DNA from: Muribaculaceae bacterium
GTDB lineage: Bacteria; Bacteroidota; Bacteroidia; Bacteroidales; Muribaculaceae
Assembly (NCBI GenBank): GCA_009775375.1
Contig: VSPO01000026.1
Span: 1 to 32,476 of the forward strand
Length of the DNA stretch: 32,476 nucleotides
Direction of reading: 5' to 3'
Program-made: the position numbers and the translations under genes
Shown here: positions 17,282 to 26,546 of the stretch, in pieces
Position numbering within the stretch: the first letter of the stretch is position 1
Layout: the number at the start of each line of letters is the position of its first letter
The notes under the pieces: generated by a model
The model's input: the letters and a program-made list of their open reading frames with translations, nothing else
Told to the model about the DNA's origin: nothing
The model's database searches: none

Positions 17282-18120
17282 GTAAGACTCTGTTGAAATG
17301 GTTGTTGCTCACCTTCTTGTTCGCCTATGTCGCAACCGTGACAATTTGGGCACACGGGGAGGCGGAACGTCATGAGTGCCGGGGAATCAACGTGACGATT
17401 GAATCCGCTACAAGCGTCGACACCGTCACGATTCAGGGCGTCAGGAAAGAGCTGATGAACTATCCGCGCAAAATAGAGGGGATGAAATTGTCGGCAATCA
17501 ACACGCTCGACATCGAAAACTATCTTTCGCGGTTCTCAAATTTCGAGAAAGTGGAATGCAACCTCTCGACCGACCGGATGCTCAACGTCAACATCGTCCC
17601 GATGATTCCCGAAATCCGTGTGTTCGACTCCACAGGCAGCTTCTACATCAACAAAGATGGGAAAAGAATTGAATCGAAAGCCAATTTCTTTGTCGACGTG
17701 CCCGTGGTCAGCGGCAATTTTTCCGCATCGTTCTCCCCCTCCGACATATTCCCCGTCACCCGCTTCGTCCAATCCGATGAAGTGCTCAAAGACCTCATCG
17801 CGATGGTTGAAGCCCGCGACAAAGACAATATCATACTCGTGCCCAGGATTCAGGGACACGTCGTCAATTTCGGCGACACCTCCCGTATGCGGGAGAAGAG
17901 AAGGGCCTTGCTGACGTTCTACAGAAAGGTGATTCCCTACAAGGGATGGGAGGAATACGACACGATTTCCGTCAAATTCAAGGGGCAGGTCGTAGCGACG
18001 CGAAGAATTAAGGACAAAACGCTGCATTCCCCTGTCTTTGAAGATGATATCGACATGGAAGAGGCAACCTTGCCTACAGAATCAGCCAACAATCACCCCG
18101 CCAACGCGGCAACGCCTTAA
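17278..18120 (+). CDS. ftsQ: Cell division protein FtsQ
   Basis: Bitopic division protein that bridges cytoplasmic and periplasmic parts of the divisome. It has a short cytoplasmic start, one transmembrane helix (about 6-25, LKWLLLTFLFAYVATVTIWA) and a periplasmic domain with the POTRA-like opening around residues 35-75 (GINVTIESATSVDTVTIQGV) and a beta domain (ILVPRIQGHVVNFGDTSRMREK). Sequence identity to E. coli FtsQ is low, as in all Bacteroidetes, so the call relies on topology, size (280 aa), the C-terminal VVNFGD...K pattern and the position between murC and ftsA. The acidic C-terminal tail (about 255-280) looks unstructured. Confidence 0.9.
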   Translation: MSKTLLKWLLLTFLFAYVATVTIWAHGEAERHECRGINVTIESATSVDTVTIQGVRKELMNYPRKIEGMKLSAINTLDIENYLSRFSNFEKVECNLSTDRMLNVNIVPMIPEIRVFDSTGSFYINKDGKRIESKANFFVDVPVVSGNFSASFSPSDIFPVTRFVQSDEVLKDLIAMVEARDKDNIILVPRIQGHVVNFGDTSRMREKRRALLTFYRKVIPYKGWEEYDTISVKFKGQVVATRRIKDKTLHSPVFEDDIDMEEATLPTESANNHPANAATP

Positions 18121-18167
18121 AACCAACGGCAGGATTTGTCGTTATAACTAAGAATCAGACAACAGAA

Positions 18168-19478
18168 ATGAGTGAGGCAAGATATATAGCAGCCATAGAA
18201 ATCAGCAGCTGCAAGATAATCGCTGCCGTAGGTCGCACGAGCGACGACGGGCAGCTTGAGGTCGTTGCCCTTGAGCAGGAGAAGGAGGTCGACGCAGTCA
18301 GATACGGGGTGATCCAGAACCTTGAGGAGACCTCCGTAAGGGTTGCGAGGATAATCGACCGCATCGAACGCCGCACGGGCGTGGCCCCACGCCTAATCAA
18401 AGGCGTGTTCGTAGGGCTTTCAGGGCGCTCCCTGAGAAGCATCACGACAGAGGTGTCGCTTTCCCTGCCCGACGACACGGAAATCACCGACGACATCCTT
18501 GAGCGTCTTAAGAACGACGCTATGCGCTCCGCAATCGACAACACCCTCGAAGTCATCGATGCCGTCCCCCGCATCTTCAAAGTCGGAAAGGCAGAGACCC
18601 ATTCCCCCAAGGGCGCGGTAGGCAATTTCATTCAGGCCACCTACGACCTCATAGCATGTCGCCCGGAGTTGAAACGAAACCTTACCCGCACGATTCCCGA
18701 CAAACTCGGAATCAGGATAGAGGGTTTTGTCGTGACGGCCCTCGCCACCGGACATCTGATATTGACGCCCGACGAGAAGCGGCTCGGATGCATGCTCGTC
18801 GACATGGGCGCGGAGACAACCACCGTCACCATCTATCGCAAAGGATGCCTCCGCTATTTCGCCACCCTCCCCTTCGGAGGCAGAAACATCACCCGCGACA
18901 TCACTTCGCTCAACGTCCTTGAGGAGAATGCCGAAGACATCAAAATCACCTCCGGAAACGCTATCCCCCGCGACACGGCCTCATCGCTCAATCTCAACGG
19001 AGTGAAGCTTTCCGAAGTCAGCAATCTTATCGTGGCCCGGTCGGAAGAGATCGTGGCCAATATCGTAGAGCAGATGGAATACGCCGGGCTTAAAGAGGCC
19101 GACCTCCCCGGAGGAATCATCTGCATCGGAGGCGGAGCAAGGCTCCAGGGGATGATGGACCTGCTTTCTCAGCAAAGCAATCTCCCCGTGCGCAGAGGGA
19201 AACTCCCCCCCTACGTCACCATCGACGAGACAAAGAGCTCAAGCTATGAATGCGAGCAGGTGGCAAGCGTCTTGTATGCCGGGGCTACACTCAGCAACCG
19301 GAAATGTCTCGAAGAGCCTGAGAAGCAGGAGCTCCCCGCCACAGGGCAACCCAAGATCGTGAAGCAAGAAGAGATAAAACCAAAACAGAAGAAAGAAAAC
19401 AAATTCATGCAGGGAATGGCCAGGAGGATAGCCAATATCTTCAGCGGCCCCACCGACAATTCCGAGCTGATCGACTGA
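18168..19478 (+). CDS. ftsA: Cell division protein FtsA
   Basis: Actin-like ATPase that tethers FtsZ filaments to the inner membrane. The phosphate-1 region is YIAAIEISSCKIIAAVG at the N-terminus. The 1C subdomain contains GVFVGLSGRSLRSI. Phosphate-2 is LVDMGAETTTVTIY, and the adenosine motif is GGIICIGGGARLQGM. The extreme C-terminus, NKFMQGMARRIANIFSG, forms the amphipathic membrane-targeting helix typical of FtsA. At 436 aa it is full length. The 47-base gap after ftsQ and 54-base gap before ftsZ hold no obvious promoter of the TAnnTTTG kind. Confidence 0.96.
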   Translation: MSEARYIAAIEISSCKIIAAVGRTSDDGQLEVVALEQEKEVDAVRYGVIQNLEETSVRVARIIDRIERRTGVAPRLIKGVFVGLSGRSLRSITTEVSLSLPDDTEITDDILERLKNDAMRSAIDNTLEVIDAVPRIFKVGKAETHSPKGAVGNFIQATYDLIACRPELKRNLTRTIPDKLGIRIEGFVVTALATGHLILTPDEKRLGCMLVDMGAETTTVTIYRKGCLRYFATLPFGGRNITRDITSLNVLEENAEDIKITSGNAIPRDTASSLNLNGVKLSEVSNLIVARSEEIVANIVEQMEYAGLKEADLPGGIICIGGGARLQGMMDLLSQQSNLPVRRGKLPPYVTIDETKSSSYECEQVASVLYAGATLSNRKCLEEPEKQELPATGQPKIVKQEEIKPKQKKENKFMQGMARRIANIFSGPTDNSELID

Positions 19479-19532
19479 CGCCACCAACTGTATTGTGCAA
19501 CCCCTCATCCTCATAATTTACCCCTATCCGTT

Positions 19533-20915
19533 ATGGACGACGACACCAAAATATACAACATAGACGACGATTCAAATTTCCTCGAAGACCCCAATGCTTC
19601 AATCATCAAGGTGATTGGAGTCGGAGGCGGTGGCGGCAACGCGGTCAACTATATGTATCGTCAGGACATCCCGAACGTGAATTTCGTGGTGTGCAACACC
19701 GATAAACAGCATCTCGACATGTCGCCCGTGCCGACAAAACTCCTTCTTGGATGGAACGTAACCCACGGCCGTGGCGCAGGCAACAATCCGGAAGTCGGAA
19801 GAGAGTGTGCGGAAGAGAGCGCAGACGAAATCAGGAAACTGTTTGAAGACGGCACCGAAATGGTGTTCATCACGGCCGGCATGGGCGGAGGCACCGGCAC
19901 CGGGGCCGCCCCGGTGGTGGCGCGCCTCGCGAAAGAGGCCCAGATGCTGACCATCGGAATCGTGACCGTCCCTTTCATGTTCGAGGGGGAGAAAAAGATT
20001 CTCAAGGCCCTCGACGGCGCCAACGAGATGAGAGAGCATGTCGACGCCCTGCTTGTCATCAACAACGAAAACCTCATCGAGCTATATAAGGACGTCAATT
20101 TCTTCAATGCCTTTGAGAAAGCCGACGATACGCTCGCGAACGCCGCACGAAGCATCTCCGACATCATCTCGGAAAAATGCTACATCAATGTCGACTTCCA
20201 GGACGTGAAGACCACCCTGAAAGACAGCGGCACCGCCATCATTTCGACGGCTTACGGCGAGGGGGAACACAGAATCTCCAACGCCATCCACAATGCGCTC
20301 CACTCCCCTCTCCTCAAGGCGCACGACATCAACACATCCAAACGCCTGCTCTTCAAGTTCACTTGCTGGAAAGACAGCAAGAATCCCCTGAGAGCCGAGG
20401 AGATTGCAGAGATAACCCAATTCACCACCAAATTGCCTTCGAGCATCGACGTGAAATGGGGCATCGGCGACAATCCCGAGATGGGCGACAGAGTGAAAAT
20501 CACGGTCCTTGCCTCCGGATTCGACGTGACCCTCGTCGACAGAAAGCCCGACGGAAAACCCGACGGGAAAGAGGGTCCCATCATCTTCGAAAGCAAGAAA
20601 GACAAAGAGGAGGAGCTTCAACGCAAGGAGGAGTCGACGGAAAGAATCGCGGAAGTCTACGGCGCCGACAAGGTCATCAAGCAGCGAAGAAACGCCGCGA
20701 AGATGAAATATGCGGTGCTGAAGCCCGACCAGTTTGACGACCACGAGGTCATAGCCCTCATAGAGAGCGTGCCGACCTACAACCGCGAGCCCCGGTTCAA
20801 CGAGACGCTCAACGACCTCTCGAAAAAGACGGCAGGACGCGACAGCCACGCCGACGGGAAACAGGAACCCGGAGAAGAGACTATAACCTTCGGGGACTTC
20901 AACTATATGCCCTGA
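19533..20915 (+). CDS. ftsZ: Cell division GTPase FtsZ
   Basis: Tubulin-like GTPase that polymerises into the cytokinetic ring. The N-terminal nucleotide-binding stretch GVGGGGGNAVNYMY is followed by the tubulin signature GGGTGTGAAP at residues 118-127. The synergy (T7) loop appears as NVDFQDVKTTL, which supplies the catalytic Asp to the neighbouring subunit. After the globular core comes a charged variable linker of about 100 residues. The protein ends in ITFGDFNYMP, the conserved C-terminal peptide that binds FtsA and other partners; the same kind of ending is usual in Bacteroidetes. Length 460 aa. It is the last gene of the division cluster. Confidence 0.97.
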   Translation: MDDDTKIYNIDDDSNFLEDPNASIIKVIGVGGGGGNAVNYMYRQDIPNVNFVVCNTDKQHLDMSPVPTKLLLGWNVTHGRGAGNNPEVGRECAEESADEIRKLFEDGTEMVFITAGMGGGTGTGAAPVVARLAKEAQMLTIGIVTVPFMFEGEKKILKALDGANEMREHVDALLVINNENLIELYKDVNFFNAFEKADDTLANAARSISDIISEKCYINVDFQDVKTTLKDSGTAIISTAYGEGEHRISNAIHNALHSPLLKAHDINTSKRLLFKFTCWKDSKNPLRAEEIAEITQFTTKLPSSIDVKWGIGDNPEMGDRVKITVLASGFDVTLVDRKPDGKPDGKEGPIIFESKKDKEEELQRKEESTERIAEVYGADKVIKQRRNAAKMKYAVLKPDQFDDHEVIALIESVPTYNREPRFNETLNDLSKKTAGRDSHADGKQEPGEETITFGDFNYMP

Positions 20916-21015
20916 GACACAACAGACAAAAACAAAGGAAAACCCCATTTCATAAACATACAAAAACCTATTTAACGCGACAAGGGTGAACAACCCCGCA
21001 AAATCAATCAAAAAG

Positions 21016-22740
21016 ATGGAAACTAAATTCCAGATGGTTGCCAAAACCTTCCAGGGCCTTGAAGACGTGCTCTGCGACGAGCTCATCGAGCTGGGCGCCG
21101 AAAACGTGGAGACCGGCACGCGTATGGTCACATTCGAAGGCGACAACGAAATTATGTATCGCGCAAACCTCTGCTGCCGAACGGCTCTGAGGATTCTTAA
21201 GCCGATTGTAAAATTCACAGCTGACTCCACCGACGAGCTTTACGACTACGTGCGCGATCTTGACTGGGAACAGTTCATGACGGTTGATTCCACCTTCGCG
21301 ATCGACTCCACCGTCAACAGCTCGGATTTCACCCACTCCAAGTTCGTGACCTATAGAGTGAAGGACGGCATAGCCGACCATTTCAACGACAAGTATGGAC
21401 GCCGACCCTCTATTCGCCTCTCCGGAGCCGACCTCCAGCTCAACGTCCATATCTCCGACAACCGAGTCACTATCTCTCTCGACTCCAGCGGCGAACCGCT
21501 CTCCAAACGCGGATACCGCGCCGACGCTACCGAAGCCCCCATCAACGAGGCGCTTGCCGCAGGAATTATCCTTAAGACCGGGTGGCGCGGGGATTCCGAT
21601 TTCGTCGACCCGATGTGCGGCTCCGGCACGTTCCTGATTGAGGCTGCCCTGATTGCCGCGAACATCAATCCCGGCATCTATCGGGAGAGCTTCGCTTTTG
21701 AGAAATGGCCGGATTTCGACCAGGAGCTTTTCGAAGATATCTACAACGATGATTCCGCCGAAAAGGAATTCGCCTATAAGATATATGGCGGCGACATCAA
21801 CCCCGAGGCCGTGGCAATCGCCAGAAAAAACATTAAGAATGCCCGCGTCGACGATATGGTGGAGCTGCAATGCAAATCCGTCACTGAATGGACCGACAAT
21901 GCTCCGGAGGGCGTATTGGTGACGAATCCTCCTTATGGAGAGAGATTGCGTCCCGAAAACCTCAACATGCTCTACCGAAGCATCGGGACCACCCTGAAAC
22001 AGTGCTTCAAGGGTTGGCACGCATGGATCATTGGCTATCGTGATGAGCAACTTGCAGAGATAGGGCTTAAGCCATCCGTGAAGATTCCTCTCCACAATGG
22101 ATCTTTGGAATGCAGCCTGAGGGAATACGTCCTCTTCGACGGCTCTTATTCTGATTTCCGTGCCGACGGAGGCAGCGTAAGGGACAATGACTCGAAAAAG
22201 GAACAGGGTCCGAAGAAAGTGCGCCATATTTCTGATGACGACTGGGATCGTCAGGCTCGTAAATTCAACAGCGGAAAAGGGTTTGCCGACAAAGACAACA
22301 AGAAGAAAAAGAATTTCGTCAGGGACGACAAGAAGCGCACGTATAATGTAGCTCCCCGAAATGATTTTCAAGACGATGACGACGAAATGGAAGGCCGCTC
22401 GTTTGAACGTAAGTCGTTCGACCGCGACCGCAAACCCTATGACCGCGAACGCAAGCCCTATGATCGTGACCGTAAGCCCTATGATCGTGACCGTAAGCCC
22501 TATGATCGTGACCGTAAGCCCTATGATCGCGACCGCAAACCGTTTGACCGCGACCGCAAACCGTTTGACCGCGACCGTAAGCCATCTGACCGCGAATATC
22601 GCCCAAGAGAGGAAAGAGGCCCTAAATATAATCCGGCCAACTCCCGCGGACCGAGATTGCCTGAATCTTCCGGCACGGTAATCAACCCCGTCCATATGCG
22701 CTCGCGCAAAGGATGGAAAAAGGAGAACGACGAAGACTGA
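21016..22740 (+). CDS. rlmL: THUMP-domain class I SAM-dependent RNA methyltransferase with repetitive C-terminal tail
   Basis: Putative 23S rRNA guanine-N2 methyltransferase of the RlmL type. The N-terminal THUMP region covers about residues 1-155 (MVAKTFQGLEDVL; YRVKDGIADHF). The methyltransferase domain contains VDPMCGSGTFLIEAALIA (SAM-binding, about 197-214) and the catalytic VTNPPYGERL with NPPY at 304-307. From about residue 390 a hydrophilic low-complexity tail follows, with eight DRDRKPY-type heptads near 469-524 and a basic end. Such a tail is absent from E. coli RlmL and may bind RNA (inference). An upstream GTG at 20986 is in frame, but ATG 21016 gives the usual N-terminus. The RlmL function itself is assigned from domain architecture; the exact target base is not provable here. 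Confidence 0.85.
   Translation: METKFQMVAKTFQGLEDVLCDELIELGAENVETGTRMVTFEGDNEIMYRANLCCRTALRILKPIVKFTADSTDELYDYVRDLDWEQFMTVDSTFAIDSTVNSSDFTHSKFVTYRVKDGIADHFNDKYGRRPSIRLSGADLQLNVHISDNRVTISLDSSGEPLSKRGYRADATEAPINEALAAGIILKTGWRGDSDFVDPMCGSGTFLIEAALIAANINPGIYRESFAFEKWPDFDQELFEDIYNDDSAEKEFAYKIYGGDINPEAVAIARKNIKNARVDDMVELQCKSVTEWTDNAPEGVLVTNPPYGERLRPENLNMLYRSIGTTLKQCFKGWHAWIIGYRDEQLAEIGLKPSVKIPLHNGSLECSLREYVLFDGSYSDFRADGGSVRDNDSKKEQGPKKVRHISDDDWDRQARKFNSGKGFADKDNKKKKNFVRDDKKRTYNVAPRNDFQDDDDEMEGRSFERKSFDRDRKPYDRERKPYDRDRKPYDRDRKPYDRDRKPYDRDRKPFDRDRKPFDRDRKPSDREYRPREERGPKYNPANSRGPRLPESSGTVINPVHMRSRKGWKKENDED
22420..22587 (+). repeat. Eight tandem 21-bp coding repeats
   Basis: Eight head-to-tail 21-base units encode DR(D/E)RKP(Y/F/S). 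Units 3, 4 and 5 (22462-22524) are identical to one another and the others differ mostly at third positions. The repeats stay in frame within the methyltransferase gene. Identity at silent sites points to recent unit duplication by slippage or recombination. Confidence 0.9.
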
Positions 22741-22752
22741 CAATAACCCGGC

Positions 22753-23724
22753 ATGACAAGATATCGAGGCATCGAAAAGTCGGGCATGGTGCTCGCCGCA
22801 ATGGCGGCTGCCGCCATGTGCGCGCTTTCCTTCTTCATGGCGACGGGCTCAAGGCTGCAAGGTGGGCTCGGCATATGTCTGCCCTCCCCCAACCTTTGGG
22901 AAATCCCACCCCTATGGTCGTGGATAATCAACACCGCCCTGACGGCTACCATAGCCGTCGGGGCCGCGTTGCTCAACCGCCACTATAATTTCATCCGCTC
23001 CACGCAGCCTGTCCTGCCCGCCCTGTTTGTCGTGCTCGCGGCTTCCAACCCGTGGGCCACGTCTTATCTATCCTCTTCGACGATAGTCTGTGCGGTCAAT
23101 CTGCTTGCCATTTCGATAATGTTCAGCTGTTTCAGGCTTTGCAATGCCACTCAGCAGCTCTTCGTAGTGGCTACGCTGATTTCCGTCGGGTCGATGTTTC
23201 AATATGCTTTCATCCCCTACATCCTGGCCTACGTCGCGTCGGCCATCCAGATGAAGGCGTTCAGGATAAAGGAATTCCTTGCCATGGGAATGGGGCTTAT
23301 AGCTCCGTATTGGGTCGGCATCGGATTAGGACTCGTTCGGCTCGATTCCTTCAGTATGCCTGAAATCACCAATCTTTTTAATGGCTTCGCCCATGCCTCG
23401 GATATCTTCACTCTGCTTTTGAGCGCGGTGGTGGCCATTTTCCTCGGTCTTATTCTTGGATTAAACAACAGCATCAAGCTATATGCCGGAAATTCAAGGG
23501 TCAATTCGATGAACCTGACGATCAGCCTTGTCGGAGTAGTCAGTATAATCTGTATAATCATTGATTTCTCCAATATGATGGCCTACCTGACGACGCTCTA
23601 TCTGACGGTGGCCGTGCAGGTGGCGAATCTCGGCGCGTTGTGGCATTTCAAAAGGGAATGGTTGCTTACTTTCATTCCCGGAGTCATATATATCGTCTTC
23701 TTCGTGATTCTTCTGCTGTCGTAG
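22753..23724 (+). CDS. Multi-pass membrane protein of unknown function
   Basis: A 323-residue integral membrane protein with roughly eight to nine hydrophobic segments spread over the whole length; examples are about 14-31, 55-75, 85-100, 105-122, 130-160, 170-190, 220-240, 250-290 and 300-322. I do not recognise a named catalytic family. The general look (a Gln-rich loop near AMNATQQL..., a run of Ser/Thr after the third helix) resembles uncharacterised Bacteroidales proteins found next to pdxB, possibly the DUF6427 group, but I cannot confirm this. It follows the methyltransferase gene by 12 bases and precedes pdxB by 51, so it is probably transcribed with both. No signal peptide cleavage site or enzymatic motif is evident. 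Confidence 0.75.
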   Translation: MTRYRGIEKSGMVLAAMAAAAMCALSFFMATGSRLQGGLGICLPSPNLWEIPPLWSWIINTALTATIAVGAALLNRHYNFIRSTQPVLPALFVVLAASNPWATSYLSSSTIVCAVNLLAISIMFSCFRLCNATQQLFVVATLISVGSMFQYAFIPYILAYVASAIQMKAFRIKEFLAMGMGLIAPYWVGIGLGLVRLDSFSMPEITNLFNGFAHASDIFTLLLSAVVAIFLGLILGLNNSIKLYAGNSRVNSMNLTISLVGVVSIICIIIDFSNMMAYLTTLYLTVAVQVANLGALWHFKREWLLTFIPGVIYIVFFVILLLS

Positions 23725-23775
23725 ATAGCACACGTTGCCGGTTTTACCGCAAAGAATGTTTAAAAGATTATTTTT

Positions 23776-24819
23776 ATGAAAATCGTCATAGATAATAAGA
23801 TTCCCTTTATCCGTGAGCGCATGGAGGCTTGCAGCAGTTCCGGCGGAGAGGAGAAAACCGAAGTGGTATATGCCGACCCCGCTGTATTCAGCCGTGAGCT
23901 CGTCAAGGATGCCGATGCCCTGGTAGTGCGGACGCGCACGACGTGCGACAGTCGGCTCCTCGAAGAATCCGGCGTGAAGCTTGTCGTCACAGCCACGATC
24001 GGCACCGACCATATCGACCTCCCCTGGTGTGCCGCCAACGGGATAGAGGTAAGAAACGCCGCAGGATGCAACGCCCCGGGCGTGGCGCAATACGTCTGGT
24101 CGTCGCTTTTGCGTCTCGGCTTCGACATTTCAGGCCATCGTCTCGGGCTCGTGGGCTACGGGCATGTTGGTTCGATTGTAGCGGAATGGGGAAGACGGAT
24201 GGGCGCGGAAGTGCTCGTATGCGACCCTCCAAGGGAGATTGAAGGCATGACGGACAACGATTATCGTCCGCTAAGGGACATTCTGGAAAACTGCGATGCA
24301 GTGACGCTGCATACCCCCCTGACACGCGACGGACATTTCCCGACATTCCATATGATAGGGGAGACAGAGCTTGGGATGATGAGGCAAGGGGCGGTATTGG
24401 TCAATTCCTCAAGAGGCCCGGTGGTGGATAATGAAGCCTGGGCGGAATGGCTTGCCAATGGCAAAGGCAAGGCGGTAGTGGACGTATGGGAAGGCGAACC
24501 GGAGATCAACCGAAGGTTGCTGTCGCTTTCGTCCGTAGCAACCCCCCATATCGCGGGATATTCATTCGAGGGGAAACAACGCGCCACCAGAATGGCTCTC
24601 GAAGCGCTTGAGGAATGCCTTGGCCTGAAGATTCCGAAAGAGGGACTTTGCGGCGATTATCTGTCTCCCCATGATCTCGACGCGGATTCCGCCTCTGAGA
24701 TAACGGCTTCCTACGACCCATTCTCCGACGACCGTAAGCTTCGCGACAACCCTTCCGATTTCGAGAAATTGAGAAGCGATTACGCGTATCGCCACGAACC
24801 ATTCATTTTCAAAAACTGA
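23776..24819 (+). CDS. pdxB: 4-phosphoerythronate dehydrogenase
   Basis: Cytoplasmic NAD-dependent D-2-hydroxyacid dehydrogenase of the DXP-dependent pyridoxal phosphate pathway. The nucleotide-binding GYGHVG is at residues 127-132. The catalytic set is visible as Arg213 in NSSRGPVVD, Glu241 in DVWEGEP and His258 in TPHIAGYSFEGK; the HIAGYSxEGK form is characteristic of PdxB rather than of other family members. The spacing Glu-to-His of 17 residues equals that of E. coli PdxB. The protein is 347 aa, slightly shorter at its C-terminal dimerisation part. A further ten bases separate it from the RNase H gene. Confidence 0.93.
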   Translation: MKIVIDNKIPFIRERMEACSSSGGEEKTEVVYADPAVFSRELVKDADALVVRTRTTCDSRLLEESGVKLVVTATIGTDHIDLPWCAANGIEVRNAAGCNAPGVAQYVWSSLLRLGFDISGHRLGLVGYGHVGSIVAEWGRRMGAEVLVCDPPREIEGMTDNDYRPLRDILENCDAVTLHTPLTRDGHFPTFHMIGETELGMMRQGAVLVNSSRGPVVDNEAWAEWLANGKGKAVVDVWEGEPEINRRLLSLSSVATPHIAGYSFEGKQRATRMALEALEECLGLKIPKEGLCGDYLSPHDLDADSASEITASYDPFSDDRKLRDNPSDFEKLRSDYAYRHEPFIFKN

Positions 24820-24828
24820 CGTTCCGAC

Positions 24829-25491
24829 ATGGCAAAAGGCAAGAAATTTTATGTGGTGTTCAAAGGTAAGAATCCCGGTGTCTACGACGACTGGGGCGAC
24901 GCTCTTGAACAGATAACGGGATATGACGGCGCACGCTATAAGGGCTATGGCTCTGCGGCTGAGGCTGCCGACGCTTTTCGGAAGGCCAGCGGCGAAACAG
25001 GAGGCGACCTCGGACGGTTTCTATCCCAGGCAAGCGACAGGATGCTTCCCCGTCCCGGCCAGCCCGACTATTTCACGAATCCGGAGGTCGACCTCGATGC
25101 ATGGGCCGTGGATGCCTCATGTCTCGGCAACCCTGGAAAGATGGAATATCAAGGCGTGGAACTGATGACGGGGCGCACACTCTTTCGGATAGGTCCCTTC
25201 GAAGACGCCACGAACAATATCGGGGAATTCCTGGCGATAGTGCATGCCATGGCCCTTATGACGCAGCAGGGAAAGTTTCATAATATTTATTCTGATTCCG
25301 TCTCCGGCATGGCGTGGGTGCGCACTCGTAAAATCAAAACGCAGCTGAAACCAACGCCCCGCAACGCGAAGGTATTTGAACTGATGGCCCGCGCCGTGGC
25401 GTGGCTCAACAGTCATCAATTCCCCTGCAAGGTAATGAAATGGCAGACGGAGCATTGGGGGGAAATTCCCGCTGATTTCGGCCGGAAATAG
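24829..25491 (+). CDS. rnhA: Ribonuclease H1 with N-terminal viroplasmin-type hybrid-binding domain
   Basis: Endonuclease cutting the RNA strand of RNA-DNA hybrids. The N-terminal 45 residues (KFYVVFKGKNPGVYDDWGDA, then YKGYGSAAEAADAF) are the viroplasmin/hybrid-binding domain. The RNase H fold follows with all four metal-binding acids in place: Asp95 (VDASCLGNPG), Glu133 (NNIGEFLAIV), Asp156 (IYSDSVSGMAWV) and Asp216 (IPADFGRK). At 220 residues it is similar to the Bacteroidetes RNase H1 group. The short linker between domains is Ser/Gly/Asp-rich. It lies in the same run as pdxB and queG, with which it has no evident functional link. Confidence 0.92.
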   Translation: MAKGKKFYVVFKGKNPGVYDDWGDALEQITGYDGARYKGYGSAAEAADAFRKASGETGGDLGRFLSQASDRMLPRPGQPDYFTNPEVDLDAWAVDASCLGNPGKMEYQGVELMTGRTLFRIGPFEDATNNIGEFLAIVHAMALMTQQGKFHNIYSDSVSGMAWVRTRKIKTQLKPTPRNAKVFELMARAVAWLNSHQFPCKVMKWQTEHWGEIPADFGRK

Positions 25492-25535
25492 CAGCCGGGA
25501 ATCCCCATGTTTTATTAAAAATTATTCTATTAAGG

Positions 25536-26546
25536 ATGGATATAAAGGAGGCGATCAGGGAGGCCATTATGTCGGCAGGAGCCGAGGCCGTAGGGTTTGC
25601 AAAAGCATCCCGGATTCCCGATGCCGTGGCTCAGCAGTATGAGTCATGGATAGGGGAGGGCCGCCATGCGGGAATGGATTATCTCCGACGTCATGCAGAA
25701 TTGTGCATCGATCCCCGGGCCCTTCTTGAGGATGCAGCAACGGTGGTCAGCGTGGCCTTCAGCTATGTTCCGACGAGGAGGCGCGATCCGGGTCTTCCTG
25801 TCGTGGCGTGCTACGCTTATGGAGAGGACTATCACGACGTAATCCGTCGCCGCCTCGGGGAGGCTGTAGAGACGATGAAAAGCCGTTTTGGGGGAAGCTG
25901 GAGAATATGCGTGGACTCAGCTCCGATTGCCGAAAGATATTGGGCAATGGCGGCAGGGATAGGGAAGAGGGGCAAAAACGGCTCTATAATCGTCAAGAAT
26001 TGCGGTAGCATGTGTTTCCTTGCGGAAGTGTTGACATCGCATTCCGTGGCTCCCGACGAGCCCTCATCGGCGGTTTGCCTGGAGTGTGGCGCATGTGTCA
26101 GAGCATGTCCGACAGGGGCCTTAGGCAAAGACGGACTCATCGACAGCCGGCGTTGCCTGAACTATCTTTCGATAGAGCATCGCGGCGACTGGGAAGGGGA
26201 GATGCTTGAGGCCATGCAGACGAAAGAGGGGAGAGCCACCCTCTTCGGCTGCGATATTTGCCAAAACGTATGCCCCCACAACATTGACATCAAACCCACT
26301 GACATCGAAGAATTCCATCCCCGCGAAAGAATCCTGACTCTGACAGCGTCCGACGTAATCGAAATGGACCAGAAAGAATTCAGCTCCACCTTCAAAGGCT
26401 CCCCCATAAAACGCGCCAAACTCGAAGGCCTCCGCCGCAACGCCCACAATGTCCCCATTCCCTCAACAGCAGGAGACATGCCGATCTATCCTATGATGCC
26501 GGTTTCTCCGAAAGAAGGTCATTCAAGTATGGCGGAATTGCCGTAG
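25536..26546 (+). CDS. queG: Epoxyqueuosine reductase
   Basis: Cobalamin- and iron-sulfur-dependent enzyme that performs the last step of queuosine synthesis on tRNA. The catalytic Asp motif VDSAPIAERYWA begins at about residue 126 (Asp127). Two ferredoxin-like cluster motifs are present: C181-x2-C184-x2-C187-x3-C191-P, and C239-x2-C242-x3-C246-P. The 336-aa length is within the family range. The last 28 bases overlap the 3' end of the outer-membrane protein gene on the opposite strand. No gene for QueA, Tgt or other queuosine enzymes is seen in this window. Confidence 0.95.
   Translation: MDIKEAIREAIMSAGAEAVGFAKASRIPDAVAQQYESWIGEGRHAGMDYLRRHAELCIDPRALLEDAATVVSVAFSYVPTRRRDPGLPVVACYAYGEDYHDVIRRRLGEAVETMKSRFGGSWRICVDSAPIAERYWAMAAGIGKRGKNGSIIVKNCGSMCFLAEVLTSHSVAPDEPSSAVCLECGACVRACPTGALGKDGLIDSRRCLNYLSIEHRGDWEGEMLEAMQTKEGRATLFGCDICQNVCPHNIDIKPTDIEEFHPRERILTLTASDVIEMDQKEFSSTFKGSPIKRAKLEGLRRNAHNVPIPSTAGDMPIYPMMPVSPKEGHSSMAELP

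Noticed and set aside
20082..21230. A 382-residue open frame on the - strand across the ftsZ/rlmL junction
   Set aside because: It runs antisense through the conserved ftsZ 3' half and the gap. No start signal, motif or family resemblance was found.
22420..22587. Regularly spaced 21-bp units as a possible CRISPR array
   Set aside because: Units are contiguous with no spacers, in frame within a coding gene, and encode a heptad repeat.
21004..22743. A 579-residue open frame on the - strand opposite the methyltransferase gene
   Set aside because: It mirrors the codon bias of the real gene. The + strand protein has clear THUMP and NPPY motifs, while the antisense product has no recognisable family and consists of hydrophobic repeats produced by reading the charged tail backwards.
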